Positions 1 to 7,495 of a stretch of 64,000 nt of DNA are shown here, piece by piece. The notes below the pieces were generated by a model, which did not search any database, was not told the origin of the DNA, and saw nothing but the letters and a program-made list of their open reading frames with translations. Each line of letters starts with the position of its first letter. The first letter of the stretch is position 1. This DNA comes from JAJRQY01 sp965224435 (GTDB lineage Bacteria > Actinomycetota > Acidimicrobiia > Acidimicrobiales > SZUA-35). The position numbers and the translations under genes are program-made. The DNA is taken from assembly GCA_965224435.1 (NCBI GenBank), contig OZ245048.1, positions 744,001 through 808,000 on the forward strand, in the 5' to 3' direction.

Positions 1-1
1 A

Positions 2-460
2 CACTTCAATAGTGAATACATTCGAGCCCTTAGTGTCGAAGAGTTCATTGAGCGCTCGACACCCTTTGCTGGTGACATTGGCGCTGCCCTCTATGGCCGC
101 CTGGCCGAGTTTGTGCAGGGTCGAATCAAGCGCCTAGATGAGATCCCATCGCTGCTTGAATGGGTAGTTGGCGATGCCCCTGAGCCCAGCGAGAAGGACT
201 GGCGCAAGGTCATGGGTAAGGATGGTGTTCCCGAAGTCCTTGATCTGGTCATCGAACGGTTGGCCACCTGTGACTGGACCCCTGAGGTATTGGAGGAGGT
301 TGTGTTTGGGGTTGGTAAGGAGCTTGATACCAAAACCCAACTTCCGGTCCGGCTTGCCTTGACGGGTGTGCGTTTTGGCCTACCCCTGTTCGAGCCAATG
401 GCTGAACTCGACCGTGATCTGGTGATCAGTCGGTTGACCACAGCTCGGGCTCGTTTGTAG
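2..460 (+). CDS. gltX: Glutamyl-tRNA synthetase, C-terminal part (5' end outside window)
   Basis: The reading frame is open from base 2, so the 5' end lies left of the window; about 152 residues remain. It would charge tRNA-Glu and, in bacteria lacking glutaminyl-tRNA synthetase, mischarge tRNA-Gln for GatCAB. The start of the fragment reads HFNSEYIRALSVEEF, like the class I GluRS segment 'N..YIR.L', and is followed by the helical anticodon-binding domain. The ending DRDLVISRLTTARARL is also typical of the family. The genes for its two likely tRNA substrates lie about 0.7 kb downstream, with a ydcF-like gene between. The identity is inferred from these motifs; the KMSKS and HIGH sites are not in the window. 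Confidence 0.85.
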   Translation, partial: HFNSEYIRALSVEEFIERSTPFAGDIGAALYGRLAEFVQGRIKRLDEIPSLLEWVVGDAPEPSEKDWRKVMGKDGVPEVLDLVIERLATCDWTPEVLEEVVFGVGKELDTKTQLPVRLALTGVRFGLPLFEPMAELDRDLVISRLTTARARL

Positions 461-469
461 GTTTCTGTC

Positions 470-1102
470 ATGGGGATCGATGGGCCCAGTAGCGACGGAT
501 CGAAGATCAGTCGGACCCGGATCATCCGGCTAAGCCGTGTTTTGTTGGCCCTGGCCTTTTTCTATTTGCTTGCGAACTTCGTCGACGTTTGGGTTGCTTC
601 CCGGTCATCGTCGGATGCCGATGCTTCAGCTGTCATTGTGCTCGGGGCGGCCCAGTACAACGGCGAACCATCGCCAGTTCTACAGGGCAGGCTCGATCTG
701 GCAGCGGAACTGTATGACTCGGAGCGGGTCAGGATTGTGGTCGTCACCGGCGGGGGACAGGCTGGAGACGTCACCACCGAAGCAAAGGCCAGCTATGACT
801 ATCTGCGCCAGGTAGCCAATATTCCCGACGAGCAACTCAAGCTCGAGGTGCAGGGAACCTCAACCTATGAATCGCTGGCAGCAGCATCTCGGTTCTTGAG
901 CCAGAGTGGACTCACCGATGTATTGCTGGTTACAGACCCCTACCACGCTCGTCGATCGGAGCTGGTGGCCCGAGAGGTCGGGTTGCAGGCCGATGCGGTC
1001 ATAACCAATGCGGACTCATCCTTGCAGCGTCTTATTCGTGAGTCCGCGGCGGTAGCAGTCGGTCGCATCATCGGTTTTCGCCGACTGGAACGACTGCAGT
1101 AG
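470..1102 (+). CDS. YdcF/SanA-like DUF218 membrane-anchored protein
   Basis: A 210-residue protein. After a charged N-terminus it has one hydrophobic segment (about residues 22-42), then a DUF218 domain beginning AVIVLGAAQYNGEPSP. That segment and the later VVTGGGQAGDVTTEA and LLVTDPYHARRS are the usual conserved blocks of the YdcF/SanA/ElyC family. Members are linked to envelope integrity or bind a nucleotide-like ligand; the exact substrate here is unknown. It starts 9 bases after gltX and is probably cotranscribed with it. The tRNA genes follow after about 80 bases. Confidence 0.8.
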   Translation: MGIDGPSSDGSKISRTRIIRLSRVLLALAFFYLLANFVDVWVASRSSSDADASAVIVLGAAQYNGEPSPVLQGRLDLAAELYDSERVRIVVVTGGGQAGDVTTEAKASYDYLRQVANIPDEQLKLEVQGTSTYESLAAASRFLSQSGLTDVLLVTDPYHARRSELVAREVGLQADAVITNADSSLQRLIRESAAVAVGRIIGFRRLERLQ

Positions 1103-1182
1103 TTCCGAGAGCTGGGGGTGATTGGAGTTGAAATATCCGGGTGCGGGACCAACGCGGCTCCGCTACCCTTACGCCGTCACCT

Positions 1183-1254
1183 TCGGAGGTGGTGTAATTG
1201 GCAACACAACTGGTTCTGATCCAGTCATTGGGGGTTCAAGTCCTCCCCTCCGAG
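1183..1254 (+). tRNA. tRNA-Gln (anticodon CTG)
   Basis: A full cloverleaf can be drawn by hand. The 7-bp acceptor stem is TCGGAGG/CCTCCGA, the D stem is GTGT/ACAC, and the anticodon stem is ACTGG/CCAGT around the loop TTCTGAT (anticodon CTG). The T arm is GGGGG-TTCAAGT-CCTCC. The discriminator base is G1254. CCA is not encoded. It sits 53 bases upstream of tRNA-Glu. Confidence 0.9.
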
Positions 1255-1307
1255 CAAATCGAGCGCGTTGGTCAGCAGGAAACTGCTGGCTAAACTCTCT
1301 CGGCCGA

Positions 1308-1382
1308 GCCCCGTTCGTCTAGCCCGGCCTAGGACGCCGGCTTCTCATGCCGGTAACACGGGTTCAAATCCCGTACGGGGTA
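1308..1382 (+). tRNA. tRNA-Glu (anticodon CTC)
   Basis: The acceptor stem is GCCCCGT/ACGGGGT with a closing G-U pair. The anticodon stem CCGGC/GCCGG encloses TTCTCAT, giving anticodon CTC. The T arm is ACGGG-TTCAAAT-CCCGT. The D arm (GTCTAG...CTAGGAC) matches bacterial tRNA-Glu. A strong hairpin terminator follows at once. Confidence 0.9.
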
Positions 1383-1390
1383 CTACCAAT

Positions 1391-1428
1391 AGCCGCTGTC
1401 GCCGTTTGGCGGCAGCGGCTTTGTTGTG
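1391..1428 (+). terminator. Intrinsic terminator after the tRNA pair
   Basis: A 13-bp stem (1391-1403 with 1408-1420, one G-T pair, GTTT loop) is followed by a T-rich tail TTGTTGTGT. It lies 8 bases after tRNA-Glu. From here to the GH16 gene at 1539 I see nothing else certain. Confidence 0.8.
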
Positions 1429-1538
1429 TCTTGGTCGGCGAAAGTACGCCAGGTCGCCTTACCTGGAGAGTTTTGGGCTCATGGCCTCATCCGGTCGGGT
1501 ACTAATCTGGTGTACACAGTGTTGATGAGCAAACCGTT

Positions 1539-2522
1539 GTGAGCGAACCGTTGGTGAGCGAAGTCGAGGAGCAACCCGAGTTGCCAGAAGCGAACCGGTC
1601 TCGTGGCTGGTCTGTGCTCATTGTCGCGGCCGTAATAGCTGGTCTTGGTTTGGGTGCTGTGATGGCGGGACGAGTCAACAATCACGAAGAGTCCGGGCCG
1701 GTCGGTTGTGACGCTCCGGAAGCTGACCAAGCCAACTGCCTGCCAGTCGAGATACCAACCTCCCAGCCAAGCTCGACCCTGCCTGTGCTACCTCCGCTTG
1801 GTGACCTTGTTTGGGCCGAAGACTTTGACACCCTGGACCCTTCCATCTGGACCGTCGAGCATTCAACGTTTGGTGATGGCAACAATGAGTTGCAGTGTTA
1901 CACCCCCGATCAGGTATCGGTGTCAGGTGGCAATCTTGTGTTGCGGGCTGAAAACCGGTCAGTGCAATGTCCCAACGGTCAGATCCGGGCACAAACTTCC
2001 GGAATGCTTCGAACCCGGGCCCTGACCCTCTCGCCCGGCCAGTCCATTGGATGGAAGGTCAAGCTCACCCCGGCGGATGACACCAATCAGGAAGGCTTGT
2101 GGCCTGCTGTTTGGTCCTCGTCGTGGGCGGGAGGAAAGTGGCCGAAGGGCGGCGAGTGGGATGGCTTTGAGGTCATGACCGCCAACTCGCCAGACCGGGT
2201 GGCCTACGGCATCCACTTTGCTGACCCGAGTGGCAACCACGACAAGAAATCTCGCGAGGTCTTCGGCGATCAGTTTTCTGATACCTGGCACGAGTTTCGG
2301 TTCGACTACGGACATGACGGGGTCTTGGTCTGGTACATGGACGGGGTCGAGACCCATCGGGTCACCGACGCCCCGACCTTGCAGGGTTATCCAGCTCCAT
2401 TTGATCAGACAATGACCGAGCTTCGAATCAACCTTGCGTTGGGTGGCAACCCAGGGGCGCTGAACCCGCTTGCACTTCCCGCGACCTTGGAAGTTGACTA
2501 CATCCGCGTGTCCGAGCTCTAA
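1539..2522 (+). CDS. Membrane-anchored GH16 family beta-glucanase (laminarinase-like)
   Basis: A 327-residue protein. One N-terminal hydrophobic segment (about residues 24-43) acts as signal or anchor, followed by a Pro/Ser-rich linker to about residue 87 and then a GH16 domain. The catalytic signature ExDxxE is present as EWDGFE, with Glu206 (nucleophile), Asp208 and Glu211 (acid/base). Family blocks such as LVWAEDFD near the domain start and LRINLALGGNPG near its end support hydrolysis of beta-1,3 or 1,3-1,4 glucans outside the cell. The start is a GTG in a short repeated GTGAGC context, and a slightly different start is possible. It converges with a sugar-symporter gene, which suggests joint glucan use. 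Confidence 0.85.
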   Translation: MSEPLVSEVEEQPELPEANRSRGWSVLIVAAVIAGLGLGAVMAGRVNNHEESGPVGCDAPEADQANCLPVEIPTSQPSSTLPVLPPLGDLVWAEDFDTLDPSIWTVEHSTFGDGNNELQCYTPDQVSVSGGNLVLRAENRSVQCPNGQIRAQTSGMLRTRALTLSPGQSIGWKVKLTPADDTNQEGLWPAVWSSSWAGGKWPKGGEWDGFEVMTANSPDRVAYGIHFADPSGNHDKKSREVFGDQFSDTWHEFRFDYGHDGVLVWYMDGVETHRVTDAPTLQGYPAPFDQTMTELRINLALGGNPGALNPLALPATLEVDYIRVSEL

Positions 2523-2558
2523 GAGTTGGCCCTGATTTGGAACCCAAGGATCGACGCG

Positions 2559-3941
2559 TCAGTCTGTTGGGACCGTTTCGACCAGTTCCCGCTTGAGCTT
2601 CTCCTCGTCGTAGCTTCGGAACAACATGGCGGCGGAGAAATAGAGCACGACTCCGGCGGCACCAGACAGGCGGATACCGAGGTCGTCGCCAATGTCACGT
2701 CCAAACGATGTCAACAAGGCAAACAAGATGACACCGACGGTCTGGCTGATCTTTTGGATTGAGGTTCGGGCGGCAAAGAACATGGCCGCCATCGAGTTGC
2801 CACTGGTTTGCGATGCGTGCTCGGCAATATCGGACAAGATCCACTGGGGCAGGACGCTGAGTATGGAGAACGGGATGGAGAAAATCAGGATGACGGCAAC
2901 CGCTTGAAGCCAGTTCGGGACGGGGTACTGACCGAGAAAGATAATGCCGAGAAAGTCGATGGATGAAACGAGGAAGGCGAAAATCACCAACTGCTTGCCG
3001 CTTCGTTGTTTCGCTGTCCGATTGACAATGGGAAACAGGCCCATTGAGGCCACGACCATGAGCAGTAGAAGTGGGGCCACGAGTACTTCACTGAGTTCGA
3101 GCAGGACAGTGACGTAGTACAGCAGGCCGGTTTGGATAATCATCAGGCCAGAGAAGTACGCGAAGTCTGCCGCCAAGTAGTAGCGGAAGAACTGGTTTCC
3201 GAGCACTGTCTTGGCTGCTTGACGGAACGGAATGGCGCTGGGCTGAGACCGCGCCCAGCGTGGCTCGTCAATGGTGAAGGTCGGCACGAGCATGGCCACA
3301 ATGGCCACGGTGCAAACCATGCCGACGGAAACCTGCCAGGAGCGAATCGTGCTCAAGCCCGTCTTCTCCACCATGGCGGCCAGGAAGGGAGTCATGGCGG
3401 CAACAACGATGCCAAGCCCCCAGAAAACTGAGGTCCAGGTGGCCAGATCCAGGCGCTCGTTGGCTGTTCGGCCGAGGTCGGCTACCAGGGAGAAAGCCGG
3501 CGTGACGTAGGCCGTGAGGGCGGTGTACAGAATGACCTGGATGCCGAGCAGCCAGACAATGTTCCAACCGCTCTCTGAACCCACGGGTGGGGTGAACATC
3601 AAGAAGGTAGCGACAGCGGCCGGGATGGCTCCAATTCGCATGAACGGAATGCGGCGACCCAACTTGTGCTTGGATCGGTCGGAGAAGACGGCGATCATCG
3701 GGTCACTGATTGCGTCGGTGAGTCGCCCAGCGGCCGCAATGACAACGATGGCGTTCAGAACAACGAAGAACGTCTTGTCAGTGACGAGCTGAGGTAGGCC
3801 AGCTGAGTCTGGTGGAAGGTAGAAGAACACCAACAAGATGCCAAGCAAGTTGATGAGGATCGACATACCTCCGTGGCCAGAGGATAAGCCAAGCACAACC
3901 TTGCGCGGAAGGGGCTCGAGGTCTTGATCGGTGGATGACAC
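2559..3941 (-). CDS. GPH-family (MelB-like) sugar:cation symporter
   Basis: About 460 residues with some 12 hydrophobic helices. The MelB-type loop after helix 2 is clear: GRLTDAISDPMIAVFSDRSK followed by LGRRIPFM. Family members import glycosides, pentosides or hexuronides with Na+ or H+. I chose GTG at 3941 because the frame further upstream (to 4220) encodes a polar, repeat-free stretch with no family similarity and overlaps the divergent lipoprotein. An AAGG lies about 10 bases before the chosen start. The last residues are hydrophilic. It is convergent with, and 36 bases from, the GH16 gene, so uptake of glucan breakdown products is an inference. Confidence 0.8.
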   Translation of the reverse strand: MSSTDQDLEPLPRKVVLGLSSGHGGMSILINLLGILLVFFYLPPDSAGLPQLVTDKTFFVVLNAIVVIAAAGRLTDAISDPMIAVFSDRSKHKLGRRIPFMRIGAIPAAVATFLMFTPPVGSESGWNIVWLLGIQVILYTALTAYVTPAFSLVADLGRTANERLDLATWTSVFWGLGIVVAAMTPFLAAMVEKTGLSTIRSWQVSVGMVCTVAIVAMLVPTFTIDEPRWARSQPSAIPFRQAAKTVLGNQFFRYYLAADFAYFSGLMIIQTGLLYYVTVLLELSEVLVAPLLLLMVVASMGLFPIVNRTAKQRSGKQLVIFAFLVSSIDFLGIIFLGQYPVPNWLQAVAVILIFSIPFSILSVLPQWILSDIAEHASQTSGNSMAAMFFAARTSIQKISQTVGVILFALLTSFGRDIGDDLGIRLSGAAGVVLYFSAAMLFRSYDEEKLKRELVETVPTD

Positions 3942-4058
3942 GACGACGAACCTTAGCCGATGGCGGCTACCGTTGTCGGAGTGGGTATCGACCTGATCAG
4001 GCCAGTCAGGGCCACTGTCACCGCTGTCTGTTTCTTTGGTCCGTTCCCGCGCGCTGGA

Positions 4059-4379
4059 ATGAAGCGGTATCTCGTTCTGGCAGCAATTTTCGTTGGCTTT
4101 GGGTCCGCTTGCACCGGTGAGACGGCCGTCCCGATCGACCTCAACTCCACGACTGTCCCCGCTGTCGAGTCCAGCACTATCCCAGGGGTTCTGGATCCGG
4201 AGAATCCGAACGAGGCCCAAAATCAGGTAGCCGTTGGCTATGCCGAGCAGCAGTGTTTGGACGATCCAGATCTGGAAGAGGGCTATGTGCGGATCGTTGT
4301 TCCCGAGACTGAGGAGATCGTTGGTGAGATCACCGTCGACTGTGAACAGGTTCGAACTGGGTCAGTCGGGAACGAATAG
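4059..4379 (+). CDS. Small lipoprotein of unknown function
   Basis: From ATG 4059 the product is 106 residues: a short basic start (MKR), a hydrophobic segment and a lipobox GSAC, then a Thr/Ser/Val-rich linker and an acidic domain with two cysteines. The frame is open upstream to 3960, but that extension has no signal-peptide character before MKRYLVLAA, so I prefer the internal ATG. It is divergent from the symporter gene. No family was recognised. It would be exported and lipid-anchored. Confidence 0.6.
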   Translation: MKRYLVLAAIFVGFGSACTGETAVPIDLNSTTVPAVESSTIPGVLDPENPNEAQNQVAVGYAEQQCLDDPDLEEGYVRIVVPETEEIVGEITVDCEQVRTGSVGNE

Positions 4380-4427
4380 TCGGCTAGTCACGTGGCCAAC
4401 AAGCCGAGTGATGGTTTGTCAACGCAA

Positions 4428-4826
4428 TCAGCCGAGGGCGTATGCGAGGCGGAGTCCAATCCAAGCAGCCCCAATTCCGAGAACCAGATTGAGTGCCAGG
4501 ACAGTGGCAGCATCGCTGGTTTGTTTGGCTCGAAGATGGGTAGCGATGTCGTTGGCTAAGGACGACCAGGTGGAGAGCGCACCCAGGAATCCAACTTGAA
4601 TCGCGACAGCGGCTGGGTTGTTCCATAGCTGTGTTCCCTGCCAGTGGCCTGCCTCCAACCAGCCGCTCGTCAGGCCGAGCACCAGTGACGCTGCCACGTT
4701 GGCAATGAGCGTTCCTAGGGCGATACGCCCGTTGAACCGTTCCCCCAGCGCCGCCCGGCCCAGGGCACCGAGCGCTCCCGCGATGAGCAAGAACAGCAAC
4801 AAGCCGAGGCTCACTGTTCGCTCCAT
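4428..4826 (-). CDS. crcB: FluC/CrcB fluoride channel subunit, divergent copy
   Basis: A 132-residue protein with four hydrophobic segments, the usual FluC length. It has the early ALGALGRAALGERF and GTLIANVAASLVLG (the conserved GT..xN block). The pore motif normally reading GG-x-TTFST is altered to GALSTWSSL. FluC channels are antiparallel dimers that expel fluoride. Its start overlaps the end of the upstream crcB copy by 16 bases, so the two are translationally linked and probably form a heterodimer. The altered motif suggests that this subunit contributes asymmetrically. Confidence 0.85.
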   Translation of the reverse strand: MERTVSLGLLLFLLIAGALGALGRAALGERFNGRIALGTLIANVAASLVLGLTSGWLEAGHWQGTQLWNNPAAVAIQVGFLGALSTWSSLANDIATHLRAKQTSDAATVLALNLVLGIGAAWIGLRLAYALG

Positions 4827-5233
4827 CCCTGTTGGCTGCCTTGCTCAAGACCCAACCAGGGCCTTGATTGTGGACTGTTTCTTGACCGTTGTCCGACTCG
4901 GTAGCCGACCCCAGCAGCGATCGTGGCCAGAGCGACGGTGGCAATGATCAAACCGAAAGCACTCGAAACGTTTCCATTGTCCAGATAACTGGCTGTGTCG
5001 AGAGCAAAGGTTGAGAAGGTGGTGAGCCCACCGCAAAATCCCAGGGCTCCGAGCGTCCAGGCCGGCTGGTCTTGGAGCCCTCGTCCCGCTAGTAGCCCGA
5101 TCAGAACTGAGCCGACGATATTAAGTCCGAGTATTGCCAAGATGGTCTGAGCGTGCATCAGGTCAAGGACACCCCACCGAACGAGCACGCCAACGGCGCC
5201 ACCAGCGGCGATGAGGACAGGATGTCGTGGCAC
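4811..5233 (-). CDS. crcB: FluC/CrcB fluoride channel subunit, canonical copy
   Basis: A 140-residue protein with four membrane segments. It keeps the canonical FluC motif GFCGGLTTFSTF and the N-terminal GGAVGVLVRWGVLD block with its conserved Arg. The start is GTG at 5233. The C-terminal 20 residues are hydrophilic and Gln-rich. It is the first gene of the two-gene fluoride-efflux operon. The region just upstream is shared with the divergent hydrolase gene and contains a 22-base inverted repeat (5256-5277). Confidence 0.88.
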   Translation of the reverse strand: MPRHPVLIAAGGAVGVLVRWGVLDLMHAQTILAILGLNIVGSVLIGLLAGRGLQDQPAWTLGALGFCGGLTTFSTFALDTASYLDNGNVSSAFGLIIATVALATIAAGVGYRVGQRSRNSPQSRPWLGLEQGSQQGWSEQ

Positions 5234-5255
5234 CGACCCATTCTGGCCTATGGAA

Positions 5256-5277
5256 CTGGTGGAGGTACCATCACCAG
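5256..5277. promoter_or_regulatory. Inverted repeat between crcB and the divergent hydrolase gene
   Basis: The arms CTGGTG and CACCAG (6 bp) flank a 10-base centre that itself contains the palindrome GGTACC. The repeat ends directly before the hydrolase GTG start, and that gene's GGAGG ribosome-binding site (5261-5265) lies inside it. On the other strand it would be the leader of crcB. It may be an operator or an RNA hairpin; no assignment is certain. Confidence 0.4.
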
Positions 5278-6099
5278 GTGACCAATTTTGCCTCGACCTC
5301 TGATTTGTCCTCTACCCGAGACGGGCTAACCCAACTGCGACGACATTGGAAGGCCCAGAACCCGCGAGCAGCCTTGTTGCTGGTCCACGGCATTGGTGAG
5401 CATTGTGGCCGCTATGAGCAGTTGGGTTCCTACCTGGCCAGCGAAGGTGTTGACGTCTTGTCCTTCGACAACCGTGGTTTTGGTCAATCCGGCGGTCGTC
5501 GTGCCTTCGTCAATAGCTTTGATGAGTATTTGGACGATGTTGAGGATCTCTTGGTGCAACGCCGCGAACTGGGTGTGCCCGTGGTTTTGATGGGCCACTC
5601 ACTTGGTGGCCTGATTTGTTCGACGTATCTGGTGTCAAGTCGGCCGAGTCCCGATCTTGCCGTGCTCAGTGCACCGGCCTTGTCGGCCGAGATTCCGCGA
5701 TGGCAGCGTGTTATGGCCCCAATTTTGGGTCGGATCGCCCCCAAGCTGTTCATCAAGTCCCCGATTGACGGCGATTTGTTGAGTCGCGATGTGGCGGTGC
5801 AGACGGCATACGTCAATGACCCTTTGGTCATTGCTGGATCAACCGCTGGGCTTGGATACGCCATCCTGACCACCATGAAGTTGACGTCGGCTGCCATCAA
5901 CCGGATCACGCTTCCGACCTATGTGTTCCATGGAGGCAGCGACAACCTGGTGCCGACGGCATCATCAGAACCTCTCGGGCAGATGTCGAACGTGACCCGC
6001 CGGGTGTGGGATGGCTTGCGCCACGAGACGCTGAATGAGCCGGAGCAGGCTGAGGTTCGGGCCGAGGTTCTGGCTTGGATCAACGACCAGCTGGCTTGA
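5278..6099 (+). CDS. Alpha/beta hydrolase, monoacylglycerol-lipase-like
   Basis: About 273 residues. The oxyanion segment VHGIGEHCGRY, the nucleophile elbow GHSLGG (Ser near residue 108), an acidic residue in FHGGSDNLVP and the terminal His in GLRHETLNE form a complete triad of the serine-aminopeptidase/monoacylglycerol-lipase type. I place the start at GTG 5278, 12 bases after GGAGG. The frame runs upstream to 5227 but would overlap the divergent crcB gene. Its last codons and stop lie inside a 20-base tandem repeat. The likely role is hydrolysis of acylglycerols or similar esters; the substrate is unknown. Confidence 0.85.
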   Translation: MTNFASTSDLSSTRDGLTQLRRHWKAQNPRAALLLVHGIGEHCGRYEQLGSYLASEGVDVLSFDNRGFGQSGGRRAFVNSFDEYLDDVEDLLVQRRELGVPVVLMGHSLGGLICSTYLVSSRPSPDLAVLSAPALSAEIPRWQRVMAPILGRIAPKLFIKSPIDGDLLSRDVAVQTAYVNDPLVIAGSTAGLGYAILTTMKLTSAAINRITLPTYVFHGGSDNLVPTASSEPLGQMSNVTRRVWDGLRHETLNEPEQAEVRAEVLAWINDQLA

Positions 6100-6152
6100 G
6101 AGGCGACCAGCTGGCTTGAGAGGCGACCAGCTGGCTTGAGTGGTGACCAGCT
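6085..6152 (+). repeat. 20-bp tandem repeat across a gene end
   Basis: GACCAGCTGGCTTGAGAGGC is present at 6085-6104 and 6105-6124, then with two changes at 6125-6144, then as a partial GACCAGCT at 6145-6152. The first copy contains the last codons and TGA stop of the hydrolase; later copies are untranslated downstream duplicates. Confidence 0.95.
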
Positions 6153-6215
6153 GAATAGCTCTATCGACGGATAACTCTCAAGGCGAACGAGTTCTGTCGT
6201 CTACGGTTGGGCGCT

Positions 6216-7250
6216 GTGACCTTTCAAGCAATCCAGACCGAACGGCTGATCTTGCGACAGCCCCGGTTCAGCGATGCCCAGGCCGCCTTCGAGCGCTGCA
6301 ATCTGCCCGAAGTTGCCCGCTACCAGGACTGGGAGATGCCCTACACACTGGAGCGGGCTGAACTCAGGATGACAGAACTGGAAGCTATGGATGGCCCAGT
6401 TGACGACAAAGGATGGTCCCTCACCGTTGTCGATGCTGCTGCCCCGGACCGAATTCTGGGCTCCCTCTATGTGGGCATCAGCTGGGGCGGGCGGAGCGCC
6501 CTCCTTGGCTACACCTTTCATCCTGATTATTGGGGTCGGGGCTACGCCACCGAGGCCACCCAAGCCATCATTCGCTACCTGTTCGAAGACTTTGGTGTGA
6601 GTCGGATCGAATCATCGGCGCATCCAGACAACCCGCCCTCGCATCGCGTAATGGAAGCATGCGGCCTGGTCTTTGAGGGCCTGACCCGCCAGTCGTTCTG
6701 GGTCGGTGACGAATGCTCCGATGACATCTTGTACGGCATGCCACGCCCCGATTGGGAGGCCTGGTGCAACCGGCCCCGGCACCGTCCTGACCGGGTTGAG
6801 TTGGTGCCCGTCACCGCCGAGAACCAGCGGGCGGTCGGCGACCTGGTCACGCACAAGTCCCAGGAACGCTTTGTGACCACCATGCTGGGTAACTTCCGGG
6901 ATGCCCTTGTGCCTCCGCTGGAGGAAGGAGTCGCCGTGGTTCCCTGGTACCGGGCGATCGAGGCTGATGGGGAAGTCGTTGGCTTCATCATGGCCTCGGA
7001 AATGATGGACAGTCATGCCGAGCCCTATCTCTGGCGACTCCTGATCGATCGGATGCATCAGCGGCGGGGGATTGGTTCGATCGTGCTCGACCAATTTGAG
7101 GACCGGTGTCGGGAGCAGGGGGCGACCAGCATCGAAGTCTCATGGGCTGAGGGCCCGGGTTCACCGGGACCGATGTATCTGGCTCGGGGCTACGAACCTT
7201 CAGGCAAGATCGAGGATGGCGAAATTTTCGCCGTCAAGCGTTTGACCTGA
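6216..7250 (+). CDS. Two-domain GNAT acetyltransferase
   Basis: About 344 residues with two GNAT domains. The N-terminal one is RimJ/RimL-like: TERLILRQ near the start, then LLGYTFHPDYWGRGYATEA as the acetyl-CoA loop, then HRVMEACGLVFEG. The C-terminal one (from about residue 195) has VVGFIMASEM and the loop HQRRGIGSIVLDQFE, ending with LARGYEPSGK. Fused GNATs often have one catalytic and one structural domain; the substrates are unknown. A TACGGT hexamer 8 bases before GTG 6216 supports this start over TTG 6207. The gene appears to be transcribed alone. Confidence 0.82.
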   Translation: MTFQAIQTERLILRQPRFSDAQAAFERCNLPEVARYQDWEMPYTLERAELRMTELEAMDGPVDDKGWSLTVVDAAAPDRILGSLYVGISWGGRSALLGYTFHPDYWGRGYATEATQAIIRYLFEDFGVSRIESSAHPDNPPSHRVMEACGLVFEGLTRQSFWVGDECSDDILYGMPRPDWEAWCNRPRHRPDRVELVPVTAENQRAVGDLVTHKSQERFVTTMLGNFRDALVPPLEEGVAVVPWYRAIEADGEVVGFIMASEMMDSHAEPYLWRLLIDRMHQRRGIGSIVLDQFEDRCREQGATSIEVSWAEGPGSPGPMYLARGYEPSGKIEDGEIFAVKRLT

Positions 7251-7300
7251 ATCCAGCGAGAGCCTGTTACCCGATGGCCCTCGTGTCCGCAGCTGGCTTG

Positions 7301-7495
7301 TTAGTCGGCGATGTCGAATCCGGCTTCATCGATGGCGGCGCGGATAGCAGCATCATCACCACCGACGACGGCAACTGATTTTGCCTCGATGTCAACAATG
7401 ACTGAGTCGACATTGGCTACCTGGCTGACTTCGCCTTCGATAGCTGACTTGCAGTGTCCACAGGTGATGGTTGGTACGGAATAGGTGACAGTCAT
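7301..7495 (-). CDS. copZ: Copper chaperone, heavy-metal-associated domain
   Basis: A 64-residue HMA-domain protein, the standard CopZ length, with the Cu(I)-binding motif in ITCGHCKSAIE (CxxC). It would carry Cu(I) to the CopA ATPase. Its ATG overlaps the TGA of copA (4 bases), so the two are translationally coupled as the end of csoR-copA-copZ. Confidence 0.9.
   Translation of the reverse strand: MTVTYSVPTITCGHCKSAIEGEVSQVANVDSVIVDIEAKSVAVVGGDDAAIRAAIDEAGFDIAD

Noticed and set aside
1122..1525. Open frames through the tRNA region
   Set aside because: They cross two complete tRNA genes and a terminator, and their translations follow tRNA stem sequence.
4384..4944. Open frame on the minus strand across both crcB genes
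   Set aside because: It is in another frame from two genes with clear FluC motifs and lacks any protein-like pattern.
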